Shown: positions 8,028-18,011 of the stretch, piece by piece | Layout: every line of letters starts with the position of its first letter | How positions within the stretch are numbered: the first letter of the stretch is position 1 | Assembly: GCA_031291055.1 (NCBI GenBank) | Contig: JARLJU010000003.1 | Location: 1-64,000 of the forward strand | DNA from: Rudaea sp. | Lineage (GTDB): Bacteria > Pseudomonadota > Gammaproteobacteria > Xanthomonadales > Rhodanobacteraceae | Direction: 5' to 3' | DNA: 64,000 nucleotides | The notes under the pieces: generated by a model | The model's database searches: none | What the model saw: the letters and a program-made list of their open reading frames with translations, nothing else | What the model was told of the DNA's origin: nothing | Position numbers and translations under genes: made by a program

Positions 8028-11000
8028 CTATCGAAAATCCCGAGACCCCGGATTGAGTCCGCCGAGCAGTTCACCGAAGTTCCGCAGGTTCTGCGCGATC
8101 AAGTGTTGGACCCCATCCTGGCGCTCCAACCTTCCATCGATGGCAAGCAACTGGGACTCAAGCAGCACGCGGCGCTGACGATCGGCAAGATCGCGCCACA
8201 CGACGACATTGACCATCCCGTCTTCATCCTCCAGCGTCATGAAGGTGACGCCACTGGCCGTCTCGGGACGCTGCCGCAATCGCACCAGGCCGGCAAAGCG
8301 CACATGCTTGCCGTGCGGCTCTTTTGCCAGCTCCGACGATCGCCGGCAACGCCGTGCCACCAATGCCGACCGCAACAGCCGAAGCGGGTGTGGCCCCAGC
8401 GTCGTGCCGACGCTCGCATAGTCCGCCAGCACATCTTCAGCGACGGTGGGTGGTGGCAACACGACAGCCACTTCGGCGGTGGGTGGCGCGACCGCAAACA
8501 ACGGCAGCTGCGGTTCCACGCCGCGGATTTCCCAGCGCGCGCGGTGACGATGACCAACCAACCCTTTGAGCGCACCCGCATCGGCCAGCAAATCCTGATG
8601 GCGTCGATCCACATCCGCGCGCCGGCAGACATCCTCCACATCCGCGAACATGCGCACAGCGCGCGTTTGCGACAATCGCGTTGCCACGTCTTCGACAAAA
8701 CCCGCGATCATCCGAAGACCCATACGGATCGATGGCGCGGTTACCGTGTCACCGCCACGAAACGCCAGCGAGCAATCCCAATCGCTATAACGCACATCGA
8801 CCGGCAACACGCGGATGCCATGGCGCCGGGCGTCCTGCAAAATCTGATCGGGTGTGTAGAAGCCCAATGGCATCGAGTTGATCAAGGCGGCCGCGAACGC
8901 TGCCGGCTCGTGGCATTTGAGCCAGCAGCTGGCGTAGGTGATCAGCGCGAAACTCGCGGCGTGCGACTCGGGGAATCCATAACTACCGAATCCCTTGATC
9001 TGCTCGAAGAGCTTTTCTGCGAAGGCTTGCGTGTAGCCGCGCGCAAGCATGCCCCGGGTCAGGCGCTCACGATGCGGTTCCAGCCCACCGCGCCGCTTCC
9101 ACGCCGCCATCGATCGCCGCAGTTGATCGGCGTCGCCGGGTGAGTAGCCGGCCGCATCGATCGCGATTTGCATGACTTGTTCTTGAAACAGTGGGATACC
9201 GAGCGTGCGTTCAAACACTTCTTTGAGCGCCGGCGGATAGTCGATCGCTTCGAAGCCTTTCCGGCGGCGCAGATACGGGTGCACCATTTCGCCCTGGATC
9301 GGCCCCGGTCGCACGATCGCCACTTCAATGACGAGGTCGTAAAAGTTTTCCGGTTTGAGGCGCGGCAGCATCGACATCTGCGCGCGTGATTCAATCTGAA
9401 AGACACCCACTGTATCGGCACGGCCGATCATTTCGTAGGTCGCAGGATCTTCTGCCGGGATGCTTGCCATCGTCAGGTCTTGCCGGCCGGTTCGCCGCAA
9501 GAGATCCAATGTCTTGCGCACGGCGGTGAGCATCCCCAACGCGAGACAATCGACCTTGAGAAGCCCCAGCGTATCCAGGTCGTCCTTGTCCCACTGGATG
9601 ACCGTGCGGTCCTCCATCGCGGCGTTCTCCACCGGCACCAGGGTGTGCAGCGGATATTCGGAAATGACGAAACCGCCCGGATGCTGCGACAAGTGCCGCG
9701 GAAACTTCATCAGCTCCACCGTGAGCGCGACGACGCGTCGCATGATTGGTGCTTCGGGATCGAATCCGCGCTCGCGCAAATATTCCGGGATGGGTGCTCC
9801 TCCGCCCCAGCTATCCATGGTCTTGGCCAACTCGTTGACCTGGTCGGGTGGCAGGCCAAGCGCCTTAGCGACATCACGGATCGCACTGCGACCCCGGTAA
9901 CTTGTTGCGACAGCCGTCAGCGCCGCTCGATCGCGGCCATAGCGATTGAAGACATACTGCAGCACCTCCTCGCGCCGCTCGTGCTCGAAGTCGATATCAA
10001 TATCGGGCGGCTCATTGCGCTCGCGCGAAATGAAACGCTCGAACAGCATGCCGATGCGATCCGGATCGATCTCGGTCACACCCAAGGCAAAACACACCGC
10101 CGAGTTCGCGGCCGAACCCCGGCCCTGGCACAGGATGGATTTGCCACGCGCAAAGCGAACGATGTCGTGAACCGTCAGAAAATAGGATTCGTAGTTCAGC
10201 TCGGCGATCAGCGCCAATTCTTTTTCGAGCAGTCGTTGTGCTTTTTCAGGAACGCCCGCGGGCCACCGCCATCGCGCACCCTCTTCAGTCAGATGTCGTA
10301 ACCAGCTCGTCGGCGTGTGACCTGCCGGCACCAGTTCACGCGGATAGGTGTAACGCAACTCGCTCAAGGAAAAGGTGCAGCGCTCGGCGATACGCAAAGA
10401 CTCGGCGAGCAACTCCGGCGGATACAGGATGGACAAGACCTGGCGGGTGCGCAGATGGCGTTCGCCATTCGGAAAGCGATGAGCACCTGCCTGCGCAACC
10501 GTGGTGCGATGGCGCACTGCCGTCATGGTGTCTTGAAGTGCCCGACGCCGGCGCACATGCATGTGGACATCGCCGGTGGCCACGGCAGGAATGCCGATGG
10601 TCCATGCGAGTTCGCGCAACCGAACGCATCGGGCAGCATCGTTCGTGGCGCGGTGTAACTCGATGGCTAACCAGCAGCGCTGCGGGAATGTGGCTGCCAC
10701 CCACGCGCCATGTTCCATCTCCGGAGCGTTGGTCGGCAACCACAGTGCGAGCAATCCATCGGGTAGGTCGCGAAAATCTTGGCGCAGCAATCGGTAGCTG
10801 CCCTTCTTCGCGGCGCGCCGTGCGACGGTGATGAGGCGACACAAGGCGCTGTAGCCGTCGTGATCGACAACGAGCAATACGATCTTGGGTCCATCCGTGA
10901 TTTGGATTTCACTGCCGACAATCAGGCGCACGTCGAACTCTTTTGCTGCCTCATGCGCCCGCACGATGCCAGCCAAGGTGCATTCGTCCGTGATGGCCAA

Positions 11001-11114
11001 CGCCGAATACCCAATCTCCTTAGCGCGCTCGAACAACTCACGCGCCAGTGACGCGCCGCGCTGGAAACTAAAGGCGGATAGGCAATGCAGTTCCGCATAG
11101 GCAGGCGTGCTCAT
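8028..11114 (-). CDS. dnaE2: Error-prone DNA polymerase III alpha-like subunit DnaE2 (ImuC)
   Basis: A 1028-residue C-family polymerase that performs SOS-induced translesion synthesis with ImuA and ImuB. The N-terminal PHP domain begins at [17 protein letters not shown]. The polymerase palm carries the catalytic [12 protein letters not shown] motif. The fingers and helix-hairpin-helix part include [19 protein letters not shown]-terminal OB fold ([20 protein letters not shown]) precedes the tail. The length fits DnaE2 (about 1000-1080) rather than replicative DnaE (about 1160). Its ATG overlaps the imuB stop (ATGA), so it is the last gene of the lexA-imuA-imuB-dnaE2 operon and should be LexA-controlled. 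Confidence 0.95.
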   Translation of the reverse strand: MSTPAYAELHCLSAFSFQRGASLARELFERAKEIGYSALAITDECTLAGIVRAHEAAKEFDVRLIVGSEIQITDGPKIVLLVVDHDGYSALCRLITVARRAAKKGSYRLLRQDFRDLPDGLLALWLPTNAPEMEHGAWVAATFPQRCWLAIELHRATNDAARCVRLRELAWTIGIPAVATGDVHMHVRRRRALQDTMTAVRHRTTVAQAGAHRFPNGERHLRTRQVLSILYPPELLAESLRIAERCTFSLSELRYTYPRELVPAGHTPTSWLRHLTEEGARWRWPAGVPEKAQRLLEKELALIAELNYESYFLTVHDIVRFARGKSILCQGRGSAANSAVCFALGVTEIDPDRIGMLFERFISRERNEPPDIDIDFEHERREEVLQYVFNRYGRDRAALTAVATSYRGRSAIRDVAKALGLPPDQVNELAKTMDSWGGGAPIPEYLRERGFDPEAPIMRRVVALTVELMKFPRHLSQHPGGFVISEYPLHTLVPVENAAMEDRTVIQWDKDDLDTLGLLKVDCLALGMLTAVRKTLDLLRRTGRQDLTMASIPAEDPATYEMIGRADTVGVFQIESRAQMSMLPRLKPENFYDLVIEVAIVRPGPIQGEMVHPYLRRRKGFEAIDYPPALKEVFERTLGIPLFQEQVMQIAIDAAGYSPGDADQLRRSMAAWKRRGGLEPHRERLTRGMLARGYTQAFAEKLFEQIKGFGSYGFPESHAASFALITYASCWLKCHEPAAFAAALINSMPLGFYTPDQILQDARRHGIRVLPVDVRYSDWDCSLAFRGGDTVTAPSIRMGLRMIAGFVEDVATRLSQTRAVRMFADVEDVCRRADVDRRHQDLLADAGALKGLVGHRHRARWEIRGVEPQLPLFAVAPPTAEVAVVLPPPTVAEDVLADYASVGTTLGPHPLRLLRSALVARRCRRSSELAKEPHGKHVRFAGLVRLRQRPETASGVTFMTLEDEDGMVNVVVWRDLADRQRRVLLESQLLAIDGRLERQDGVQHLIAQNLRNFGELLGGLNPGSRDFR

Positions 11115-12523
11115 GCGAACCAGCCATGGACCATGAAGGGGCCGTTTTCATCGGGAGCCGAATACACCCAGACGTGCTGCCCCGTGCTGGATTCGACCAC
11201 GTAGTAGTCGCGACGCACATCGCCGCTGTCCCACCAACCCGATTCGATGCGTTCCGGTCCCGCCAAGATGTGCGGTGCGGGACCGCGCCACGGGATCGCG
11301 CGTTCCAGCAGCCAGCCGGGCCGCAGATCGGCAAGCGCGGTCGGCGCACCTTTCCCCTGGATCTCTTCGCTCCACGCCAGTTCGGGTCGGTGATCCAACT
11401 GCGTCGACAAGCTGTGCACCGCGTCATCGCCCAGCCGTGCGCGCAACCGTTCACGCAGTTGTTCCCATGGCATCGCTTGCTGTGCGCGCATGTCGAAGAG
11501 ATCGCGGCTCGCCGGCACGAAGGGCGGCAGCTCGCGCGCGGTCAGCCGCATGCCACGCACAGGTGCGGCGATCTCCGCTTGCTCCAGTCGGCCGCGCGCC
11601 AGATCGAATAGCGTGTTTGGATTGCGCTCCGGTGCCAGCAGGCCCACAACAATCTGCGTGGCCGGCACCGACTCGTGCTCGAAGCGCAAGACAAAACGCT
11701 CGACGCCACCATCGCGCCCGGAAAGATAGGCACCCAAATCCGAGGTCAGGCGGCGCAGCGGGAACAGCAGTGCGGTGTGCAGTTCGACCTCGTGATCGAA
11801 CTCCATCTTCTCGTCGAACCAATCCGGCGGCTGGTAGCAGGTCAGCGGCGTCTTGTCGGCACCGCGCAGCGCATCCAGATGCGCGAGCACGGTGGGCGGA
11901 AAGCGTCGCGCAATCGTGTCGCGCGGCAACGCGAACACTTGGCGCAATCGGCGCAGGCCCATGCGTGCGAATGCTGTGGCGGCATCGCCATCCAATCCGG
12001 AATGTTCGACGGGCACCTGACCCAAGGCCCGTTCCATCGCGGCATCGTCGACGCCCATGCCGTCGTGAAGATTGGCCAGCGTGCGCGCCGCAACGGCATT
12101 GGGCGCAACAACGATGCGATGACGAAATCCAAGATCTGTGAGTTCTTCGCGCAACCGGGCTTCAAATCGCGGCCAGGGGCCGAACAGCATCAAACTCTGC
12201 GCGACCTCCAAAACGATCGCACCTGAAAAATCGGTGCTGACTAGCGAGCTGAATCGGTAGGCCCACGCGGCGAGCAAGCGTCGGCAACGCACCGTCGCTT
12301 CCTCATCGTATTCCGTCAACGCACAGGTCGTCGTGATGGCCTGGGCTGCGGTGACGGACATGCCCGATCGCAACCCCAGCGCTCCGGCGGGCGCATTGAC
12401 AGCGAACAGCACGCGACGATGGGCAGGCCCCGTGACCAACGCCAACGGCGCATCGGGCGACGGATGTCGACGCAAGACGGCGTCGAGCGCCAGATGGGGA
12501 AACAGCAAGCACGCCCAGCGCAT
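11111..12523 (-). CDS. imuB: ImuB, inactive Y-family polymerase-like mutasome hub
   Basis: A 470-residue protein related to Y-family polymerases (DinP/UmuC-like). The active-site acidic residues are missing: the first motif reads [16 protein letters not shown] and the second [13 protein letters not shown] instead of the D and DE motifs of real polymerases. In characterised systems ImuB binds the beta clamp and recruits ImuA and DnaE2. The little-finger-like part covers about residues 230-330. The C-terminal third ends with a [15 protein letters not shown] segment typical of the family. It overlaps dnaE2 by four bases and follows imuA closely. Confidence 0.92.
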   Translation of the reverse strand: MRWACLLFPHLALDAVLRRHPSPDAPLALVTGPAHRRVLFAVNAPAGALGLRSGMSVTAAQAITTTCALTEYDEEATVRCRRLLAAWAYRFSSLVSTDFSGAIVLEVAQSLMLFGPWPRFEARLREELTDLGFRHRIVVAPNAVAARTLANLHDGMGVDDAAMERALGQVPVEHSGLDGDAATAFARMGLRRLRQVFALPRDTIARRFPPTVLAHLDALRGADKTPLTCYQPPDWFDEKMEFDHEVELHTALLFPLRRLTSDLGAYLSGRDGGVERFVLRFEHESVPATQIVVGLLAPERNPNTLFDLARGRLEQAEIAAPVRGMRLTARELPPFVPASRDLFDMRAQQAMPWEQLRERLRARLGDDAVHSLSTQLDHRPELAWSEEIQGKGAPTALADLRPGWLLERAIPWRGPAPHILAGPERIESGWWDSGDVRRDYYVVESSTGQHVWVYSAPDENGPFMVHGWFA

Positions 12524-12535
12524 CGTCGGTCCGCA

Positions 12536-13159
12536 TCAATAGGAGAATGACGACAACGCGATGGCTTGGCTGGGCGGCATCGCGCCACGACACTTCACCA
12601 CGCGCACCTGGCGCGGTCGCGTCTCGATCGCGATTCGCAGCGCGGCGGGCGATGGGTTGGACAGCGTCTTGATCGAGCGGAACGCAAACCCCAACGCTTG
12701 CCCGGTTTCGGCCGCCACTTGAAGACGGCGCAGTGCGCGATCATCCGCATGCGCGGGCCAGCACAGCACGGCGGCACATGCGCCCGACCGCAGACATTGC
12801 TCGGCTGCCCACAGCGCGTCACGTCCTTGCGTGCGGATGACTTCCAAACCCGGCAACGCAATCCCGGCCAGATGCCAAGCGGGCGCATAGGGGATGTACG
12901 GTGGTGCCACGATCGCCACGCGACCGCCATCGCGTGTGATCTGCGCCAGGCTCGGCCAAAGGATGCCGAGCTCGCCCACGCCATCGGCGGGGATCAAGAC
13001 TTCCGTCAAAGCAGCGGGAGGCCAACCGTTGTGGGGCAACACGGCATCCAGTGCCGCAAGGCCGGTGGGCTGACCTCGTGGTGCGGGGGCATGCGTTGGC
13101 TGGCCGCGCCAGACCCGTCGCTCGGCCAGCATTTGATCCAGGCTAAGGGCCGCGCCCAT
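12536..13159 (-). CDS. imuA: ImuA, SulA/RecA-like mutasome accessory protein
   Basis: A 207-residue protein with a degenerate RecA-like fold: GLAALDAVLPHNGWPPAALT, then VAIVAPPYIPYAPAWHLAG and CAAVLCWP strands. It has no intact Walker A lysine motif. In ImuABC cassettes it is the first member and is needed with ImuB and DnaE2 for damage-induced mutagenesis. Its start codon overlaps the lexA stop by one base, showing translational coupling. The C-terminus (RVVKCRGAMPPSQAIAL) resembles the conserved ImuA tail. Confidence 0.9.
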   Translation of the reverse strand: MGAALSLDQMLAERRVWRGQPTHAPAPRGQPTGLAALDAVLPHNGWPPAALTEVLIPADGVGELGILWPSLAQITRDGGRVAIVAPPYIPYAPAWHLAGIALPGLEVIRTQGRDALWAAEQCLRSGACAAVLCWPAHADDRALRRLQVAAETGQALGFAFRSIKTLSNPSPAALRIAIETRPRQVRVVKCRGAMPPSQAIALSSFSY

Positions 13160-13770
13160 CAGCCGCTCCGCACCAGACCGCAGAACACGCCCTCGATCGC
13201 AAAGTCGGTATCACGCGAGACTTGGATCGGCGCGAAATCCGGGTTGCGCGGCAGCAACCAAAGCCCACGCGTGGTCACCTTCAAGCGCTTGATCGTGATC
13301 TCGTCCTCCAGACGCGCCACCACGATTTGTCCATCGCGTGCTTCCGTGGTTCGGCGCACAGCGACCAAGTCGCCATCGAAGATCCCGTCGTCCCGCATCG
13401 AGTCGCCTTGGACACGCAGCAAATAATCCGGCGTTGGCGAAAACATCGAGCGATCCGCGACGAGCTGTGTGTCGCTGCCGATATCGGCGCCAATGGGAAC
13501 GCCGGCCGCGACGCGGCCCAGCACGGGAAGACGCAACTGGTCCGCATGGACTCGGCGACCGCGGCGCAACAGTCGAATGCTGCGTGCCGCTCCTGGCGTG
13601 CGGGCAATCTCGCCGGCTTCTTCGAGCGCGCGAAGGTGGTAGTTGGCGGTGGCGTTCTGCTTGAACCCGAACGCGCTGGCGATTTCCACCTGGGTCGGTG
13701 GGAAGCCATCCAGCTCAATCCGATCCTTGATGAAGGCGAGAATGGCGCGTTGGCGGTCGGAGATGCTCAT
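13159..13770 (-). CDS. lexA: LexA-type SOS repressor heading the imuAB-dnaE2 operon
   Basis: A 203-residue repressor. The N-terminal winged HTH (PPTQVEIASAFGFKQNATAN) binds the operator. The hinge contains the A89-G90 self-cleavage bond (GRVAAGVPI). The S24-like peptidase domain has catalytic Ser124 (QGDSM) and Lys161 (EITIKRL). RecA filaments would trigger self-cleavage and so derepress the downstream mutagenesis genes. The start codon directly abuts a 16-bp palindrome (13771-13786), leaving no room for a normal ribosome binding site. Its position at the head of an imu operon fits the lexA2-type arrangement; whether a second lexA exists elsewhere cannot be seen. Confidence 0.95.
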   Translation of the reverse strand: MSISDRQRAILAFIKDRIELDGFPPTQVEIASAFGFKQNATANYHLRALEEAGEIARTPGAARSIRLLRRGRRVHADQLRLPVLGRVAAGVPIGADIGSDTQLVADRSMFSPTPDYLLRVQGDSMRDDGIFDGDLVAVRRTTEARDGQIVVARLEDEITIKRLKVTTRGLWLLPRNPDFAPIQVSRDTDFAIEGVFCGLVRSG

Positions 13771-13786
13771 TGACTAATAATAGTCA
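13771..13786 (-). promoter_or_regulatory. LexA operator palindrome overlapping the lexA promoter
   Basis: The sequence TGACTA-ATAA-TAGTCA is an inverted repeat with perfect 6-bp arms, placed directly against the lexA ATG. On the minus strand it contains a -10-like TATTAT at 13782-13777, whose expected start point falls at or next to the ATG. A TTGACG lies further upstream (13800-13795), but its spacing to that -10 is too short to be convincing. Autoregulation by LexA is the obvious reading; binding is inferred from position and symmetry. Confidence 0.65.
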
Positions 13787-13818
13787 TTTTCGGGCGTCAA
13801 AAATCCAGTGCTGTGGAA

Positions 13819-14697
13819 TCATGGGCTTAGCGGCACTTGCTCACGAACCTCGCGCAAGATTCGCTCTGGAGCCGTGCTTACCGGCGGATGGGCATCCTGT
13901 GCCGCCACATCGCCGGAAAGCCGATCGAGCAAGCAAGTGAGCGTGATGACATCCTGCCGGTTGTGGTCGAGCACACGCGCCAGATTTCGGCTGCTCTGGC
14001 CACGCAGGAAGGCAAGCCACGCTGCCGGCGCCTCGCTACCGGGTAGGTCATCGTCCCGCACGATGCCAAGCAGATTGCGCTCGATCGTTTGTAGTCGGCA
14101 GTTCTCCCAAACACCGCGATACGCGCGTCGCGTGGGATAGAGAAGATCCACGTGCGGCCGATCTTCAAACGGATGCAACTGTCGATGAAGACGATAGCGA
14201 CCCTTGAGCAAGGGTGTGTCGTAGGAGCGCCCGTTGTAGCTGACAAACACGGGATCAGATGGAAGCGTGTCGGCGAACACGTCCAGCATGCGGGCTTCAC
14301 CCGCCAGCGCTGTCAGATACAGTTGCCGCGTCACAATCGTTCCGTCACGCCAACATGCCGTGCCGATCATGAAGGCTTTGGTGCCGACTCCACCGGCCAG
14401 GCCCGTGGTCTCGGTGTCGAAACAGACGAGCCGTTGGCGGTCGACATCGATCGGATCGCCCCACGGCAATCGCACGGACCTGAGTGCGAGTGCATCGGTT
14501 GGAAAGCACTGCTCCACCAAGCGCAGGCCCGGAGCGATCTCCACACCCGCGGGTGCCGGCAAGGGGACAAACGAGGATCGCTCACGACGGCGCATCAATC
14601 GGCGCAACTCGTTGCGCAAGCCCAACGCCGGTGGCTGATCCGCGGCGCGACCAATCTGCCGTTGGAGTGTGCGCAATCGTTCGCTGACCGTGCTCAT
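13819..14697 (-). CDS. mrfB: MrfB-like DEDD exonuclease (YprB, RNase H fold)
   Basis: A 292-residue protein with a DnaQ-like exonuclease core: VCFDTETTGLAGGVGTKAFM supplies the first D and E, FVSYNGRSYDTPLLKGR the second D, and DHNRQDVITL the last D. Conservation of the DEDD set suggests an active 3'-5' exonuclease. In Bacillus, MrfB works with the helicase MrfA in repair of mitomycin C adducts and crosslinks independently of UvrABC. Its ATG overlaps the mrfA stop (ATGA), so the two are coupled. It ends 48 bases before the lexA operator. Confidence 0.88.
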   Translation of the reverse strand: MSTVSERLRTLQRQIGRAADQPPALGLRNELRRLMRRRERSSFVPLPAPAGVEIAPGLRLVEQCFPTDALALRSVRLPWGDPIDVDRQRLVCFDTETTGLAGGVGTKAFMIGTACWRDGTIVTRQLYLTALAGEARMLDVFADTLPSDPVFVSYNGRSYDTPLLKGRYRLHRQLHPFEDRPHVDLLYPTRRAYRGVWENCRLQTIERNLLGIVRDDDLPGSEAPAAWLAFLRGQSSRNLARVLDHNRQDVITLTCLLDRLSGDVAAQDAHPPVSTAPERILREVREQVPLSP

Positions 14698-17090
14698 GCG
14701 AACAGCTCCAGCACGGTGAGCGCCAGCGCCTTTGCGGAACGCTCCGAATCTTCATCGGCGGCAAGGACGGGACCAACGCATGCAGGACAACCGCCTTTGC
14801 ACTCACACGATCGCACTAACGCTGTCGCGCCAGCAACGAGTTCGGCAGCGCGGCGAAACAACGGCTCACTCAACCCGATGCCACCAGGATGATTGTCGTA
14901 GACGTAAACGGTTGGGTTGAACGCGGCGTCACGTTCGGGGCTTTCTGGTTTCCCTTCGGCGTTGCGCCACTGCCCGCGACCGCGCTGATCTTGCGTCGCA
15001 AAGTAGGCAGCGTCGCCAGAACCCACAGCCTTTTGAAGATCGCGCCCGTCGGCCATCACGCTCACCGCTGCAGCGGTATGCAGCGCATAGGCCGCGCCCA
15101 GGAATCCATCGAGGGCTTCCTGGCGCTTGGCAAAGACTGTATCCAGTGTGTGCTGGTTGAGCTGCCACCAGACAGCGGTCGTCTGTAGCTCCTGGTCGGG
15201 AAGGCTGACGGGTCCGTAGCCGATGTTTTCGTGGCTGTAGAAGCGGATTTTCTTGTAGCCAGACACCCGGCGCACCACATGAACCTCGCCATGATGCGAG
15301 GTTCCCTGCCCCGCCTTTGAACCATCGAACCGTTCGAGCACTTTCAGTTTCGTGTAGTCGATGGCGTCGGTGTAATAGTCGGCGCTCGTGCGCGTGACGA
15401 AGGCTTTGCGACCAGCCCAGTCCAGCCTCTCCACCTGGAACGGCGACGATTGGACCATATAAATGGCGCCCTCATACAACGTCAGTGCGGCGGCGGAATA
15501 ATCGACCTCGCCGATGATGGTCTGGCGACCGTCCGTACGATCGACGACAACAAAGTTGCCATCGGCCACCGATCGCAGACTGACGGCTTGCGCCGGATAG
15601 CTATCGGCGATCCAATCCCAGCGTTCGCCTTCCCGATGCAGGACGCCGGATTCGGAGAGAACCTCCAGGAAATCATCGGCGACCATCGAGCCAAAGCGAT
15701 CACCGCTGGTGAACGGCAGCTCAAACGAAGCACAACGAATGTGGTCGAGCAAGATGAGCAACTGGTCGGGCGCGATGCGCGCGGTTTCTGGCGGAGCGTT
15801 CTCGAAGAACTCGGGATGACGCACCACGTATTGGTCCAGCGCCTGGCTCGACGCAACAAGAATGCCGAGGGACGGCCGCTGCCGACGGCCAGCGCGACCC
15901 AGGCGCTGCCATGTAGCGGCGATGGATCCGGGATAGCCACACAGGATCGCCACATCAAGCGAGCCAATGTCCACACCCAGCTCCAGGGCTGATGTCGTGA
16001 CCACACCATCAATGGTTCCAGCACGCAACGAGCGTTCCGTGTCGCGGCGCTCGGTAGGCAAATAGCCACCACGGTACGCGCGGATGCGTTCGGGTTTGCG
16101 TGGGTCGGGGTCGAACACATCTTTCAAGTATTTCGTGAGCACCTCGACCATGAGGCGCGACGGCGCGAACACGATCGTCTTGAGCTTTGCGCGAATCGCA
16201 TGACGAGCGATACGACTGGCTTGCGATCGCGCTGACGCACGGATGCCCAGATCCGCATTGATCACCGGCGGGTTCCACAGCAACACATGCCGCTCGCCCC
16301 GCGGCGCACCGCTCTGACTGATCTGCCGGACGTCTTCGCCGATCAGTGCTTCTGCATGCTCTTTCGGATTGCCGATCGTGGCCGAGCAGGTGATGAACTG
16401 CGGTGTCACACCGTAGAACGCGCACACGCGTTTCAGGCGACGCAACACATTCGCAACGTGCGATCCGAACACGCCACGGTAGGTGTGCAACTCGTCGATG
16501 ACGACGTAGCGCAGGTTCTCGAAGAACTGAGCCCACTTCGTGTGATGCGGCAAGATTGCTTGGTGGAGCATGTCGGGATTGCTCACGACGATATCGCCGT
16601 GAACGCGGATGGCCTGGCGCGCATCCGATGGCGTGTCGCCATCGAACGTATAGGCTCGCACGCCCAGCTCACCAGCCCGGTTCAACTCCAGCAGCTCGGC
16701 CACCTGATCCTGGGCGAGTGCCTTGGTCGGAAACAAATAGAGGGCTTTCGCATGGTGCGCGCGCACGGCCTCAATGACGGGCAAGTGGTAACACAGCGAT
16801 TTTCCGGAAGCGGTCGGTGTGACAACGACAATGTGCTCGCCGTTCGCCGTCGCATTCCACGCTTCCCCCTGATGGGAGTACAGCTGCAAGATTCCGCGAT
16901 GCTGAAGCGCCCGGCGAACATCGGTACTCAAGGCCTGCGGAAATGGAACATGGGAAGCCGGAATGGCGGGCAGACGAAAATAACCCGTGATCCGATCGCG
17001 ATACTTATCTGCAAGCCGTTCGACCAGGGTGTCGGTCGTGCGCACGTTCAAATCGGAACGCTGCGCGGCGCGCATGGCGAGATCGGTCAT
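14694..17090 (-). CDS. mrfA: MrfA-like DEAD/DEAH-box DNA helicase with DUF1998 zinc module
   Basis: A 798-residue SF2 helicase. Walker A is TPTASGKSLCYHLP, motif II is VIDELHTYRG (DELH box), and motif VI is QRLGRAGRRQRPS. The C-terminal DUF1998 region ends with four cysteines in CECKGGCPACVGP, a zinc site. This is the architecture of YprA/MrfA, a 3'-5' helicase that partners the exonuclease MrfB in mitomycin-adduct repair. It is slightly longer than B. subtilis MrfA (about 750). The start has GGGAG just upstream. It sits directly upstream of the LexA-imu operon in the same orientation, which suggests a combined damage-response locus. Confidence 0.9.
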   Translation of the reverse strand: MTDLAMRAAQRSDLNVRTTDTLVERLADKYRDRITGYFRLPAIPASHVPFPQALSTDVRRALQHRGILQLYSHQGEAWNATANGEHIVVVTPTASGKSLCYHLPVIEAVRAHHAKALYLFPTKALAQDQVAELLELNRAGELGVRAYTFDGDTPSDARQAIRVHGDIVVSNPDMLHQAILPHHTKWAQFFENLRYVVIDELHTYRGVFGSHVANVLRRLKRVCAFYGVTPQFITCSATIGNPKEHAEALIGEDVRQISQSGAPRGERHVLLWNPPVINADLGIRASARSQASRIARHAIRAKLKTIVFAPSRLMVEVLTKYLKDVFDPDPRKPERIRAYRGGYLPTERRDTERSLRAGTIDGVVTTSALELGVDIGSLDVAILCGYPGSIAATWQRLGRAGRRQRPSLGILVASSQALDQYVVRHPEFFENAPPETARIAPDQLLILLDHIRCASFELPFTSGDRFGSMVADDFLEVLSESGVLHREGERWDWIADSYPAQAVSLRSVADGNFVVVDRTDGRQTIIGEVDYSAAALTLYEGAIYMVQSSPFQVERLDWAGRKAFVTRTSADYYTDAIDYTKLKVLERFDGSKAGQGTSHHGEVHVVRRVSGYKKIRFYSHENIGYGPVSLPDQELQTTAVWWQLNQHTLDTVFAKRQEALDGFLGAAYALHTAAAVSVMADGRDLQKAVGSGDAAYFATQDQRGRGQWRNAEGKPESPERDAAFNPTVYVYDNHPGGIGLSEPLFRRAAELVAGATALVRSCECKGGCPACVGPVLAADEDSERSAKALALTVLELFA

Positions 17091-17189
17091 CGTGCTCTCC
17101 CGGATGGAGAATCGTTGTACGAGCGACCGATCTCACCAGCTGAGACGCTTCACCTCATGACATGGCGGCTCGCGCCGCCATGCAGGGCT

Positions 17190-17936
17190 CTACCGTTTCT
17201 TGCCTGTCTTCTTCTTTGATTTGGATTTCGCCACGACAGGCCGGCGTGCTGTTCGTTTGGCGGCTACCTTTTTTGCGGCCTTCGCTGCGCTCTTGCTGTT
17301 CGCTTTGATGCTCTTCTTTGCCGCGGCCTTGACTGCTTTCTTCACCGGTTGACCGCGTGCAACGTGACCGGATGATTTCTTGGCAATGGTCTTGGACTTG
17401 CGTGCAACGCCTCTCGTGGGCGCTTTTTTCGTTGCTGTCGACTTCTTCTTCGCTGCCGTTTTCTTTGTCGCTTTCTTCGCCTTGGGTTCCACGCGTTCCA
17501 CCAATGACAATCCTTGAGCGTTCAACCCTGGCGGGCCGGCGATGACAACCAGCTCACGATCGGCACTGTCGCTGATCGCCTGCCGAAAGGGGCGATCCAA
17601 AACAATGCACCCATCCGAAGCCGTTCCCGATTTGGGCGCCGGCAAATCACCATGGATGAAAAATCCATTGCGTCCAAACATCTGGTTCGCCAGATCGAAG
17701 GTCAACCCCATGACCACGGGCCCCATGCGGCCGGGACTATTAAAGGCCACGCCAATCGTGTAGTTACCGACCGGGATGGGACCCAGGTTGCGCAAGATTT
17801 GATCTTCCGGACGATTGCGATGGTCGGTCGGGCCACCTGCCGGCAGCGCGCCATCCCAGTTCCCGGAATAGCCCACAGCCAATAGTTCGCCTGTCGGCTT
17901 GAAGCATTGCCCTGTTCGCTGAACATAGGTCCACAT
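17190..17936 (-). CDS. Tlde1-like L,D-transpeptidase domain (DUF2778) with a lysine/alanine-rich tail
   Basis: A 248-residue protein. Residues 1-145 match the DUF2778/Tlde1 type: an N-terminal WTYVQRTGQ strand, GPIPVGNYTIG, and the catalytic YkuD-like motif with His95 (FFIHGD) and Cys110 (SGTASDGC). Such domains cut or exchange D-amino acids in peptidoglycan and act as type VI secretion effectors in Salmonella. Residues about 150-248 are almost entirely Lys, Ala, Thr and Ser (KKTAAKKK-type repeats), like histone H1 or AlgP tails. There is no signal peptide, and no immunity gene is recognised beside it. The tail is unusual for this enzyme family. Confidence 0.75.
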   Translation of the reverse strand: MWTYVQRTGQCFKPTGELLAVGYSGNWDGALPAGGPTDHRNRPEDQILRNLGPIPVGNYTIGVAFNSPGRMGPVVMGLTFDLANQMFGRNGFFIHGDLPAPKSGTASDGCIVLDRPFRQAISDSADRELVVIAGPPGLNAQGLSLVERVEPKAKKATKKTAAKKKSTATKKAPTRGVARKSKTIAKKSSGHVARGQPVKKAVKAAAKKSIKANSKSAAKAAKKVAAKRTARRPVVAKSKSKKKTGKKR

Positions 17937-18011
17937 GCGTTTGCTCTCCGTCGATGTTCAAGGATCAACTGGAAGTCAGTCCACCATTCCAAGGCGGAGC
18001 CGCTCCGCGCT

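Noticed and set aside
9480-10301. Plus-strand open frame of 273 residues inside dnaE2
   Set aside because: Antisense shadow in high-GC DNA; dnaE2 motifs are continuous on the minus strand.
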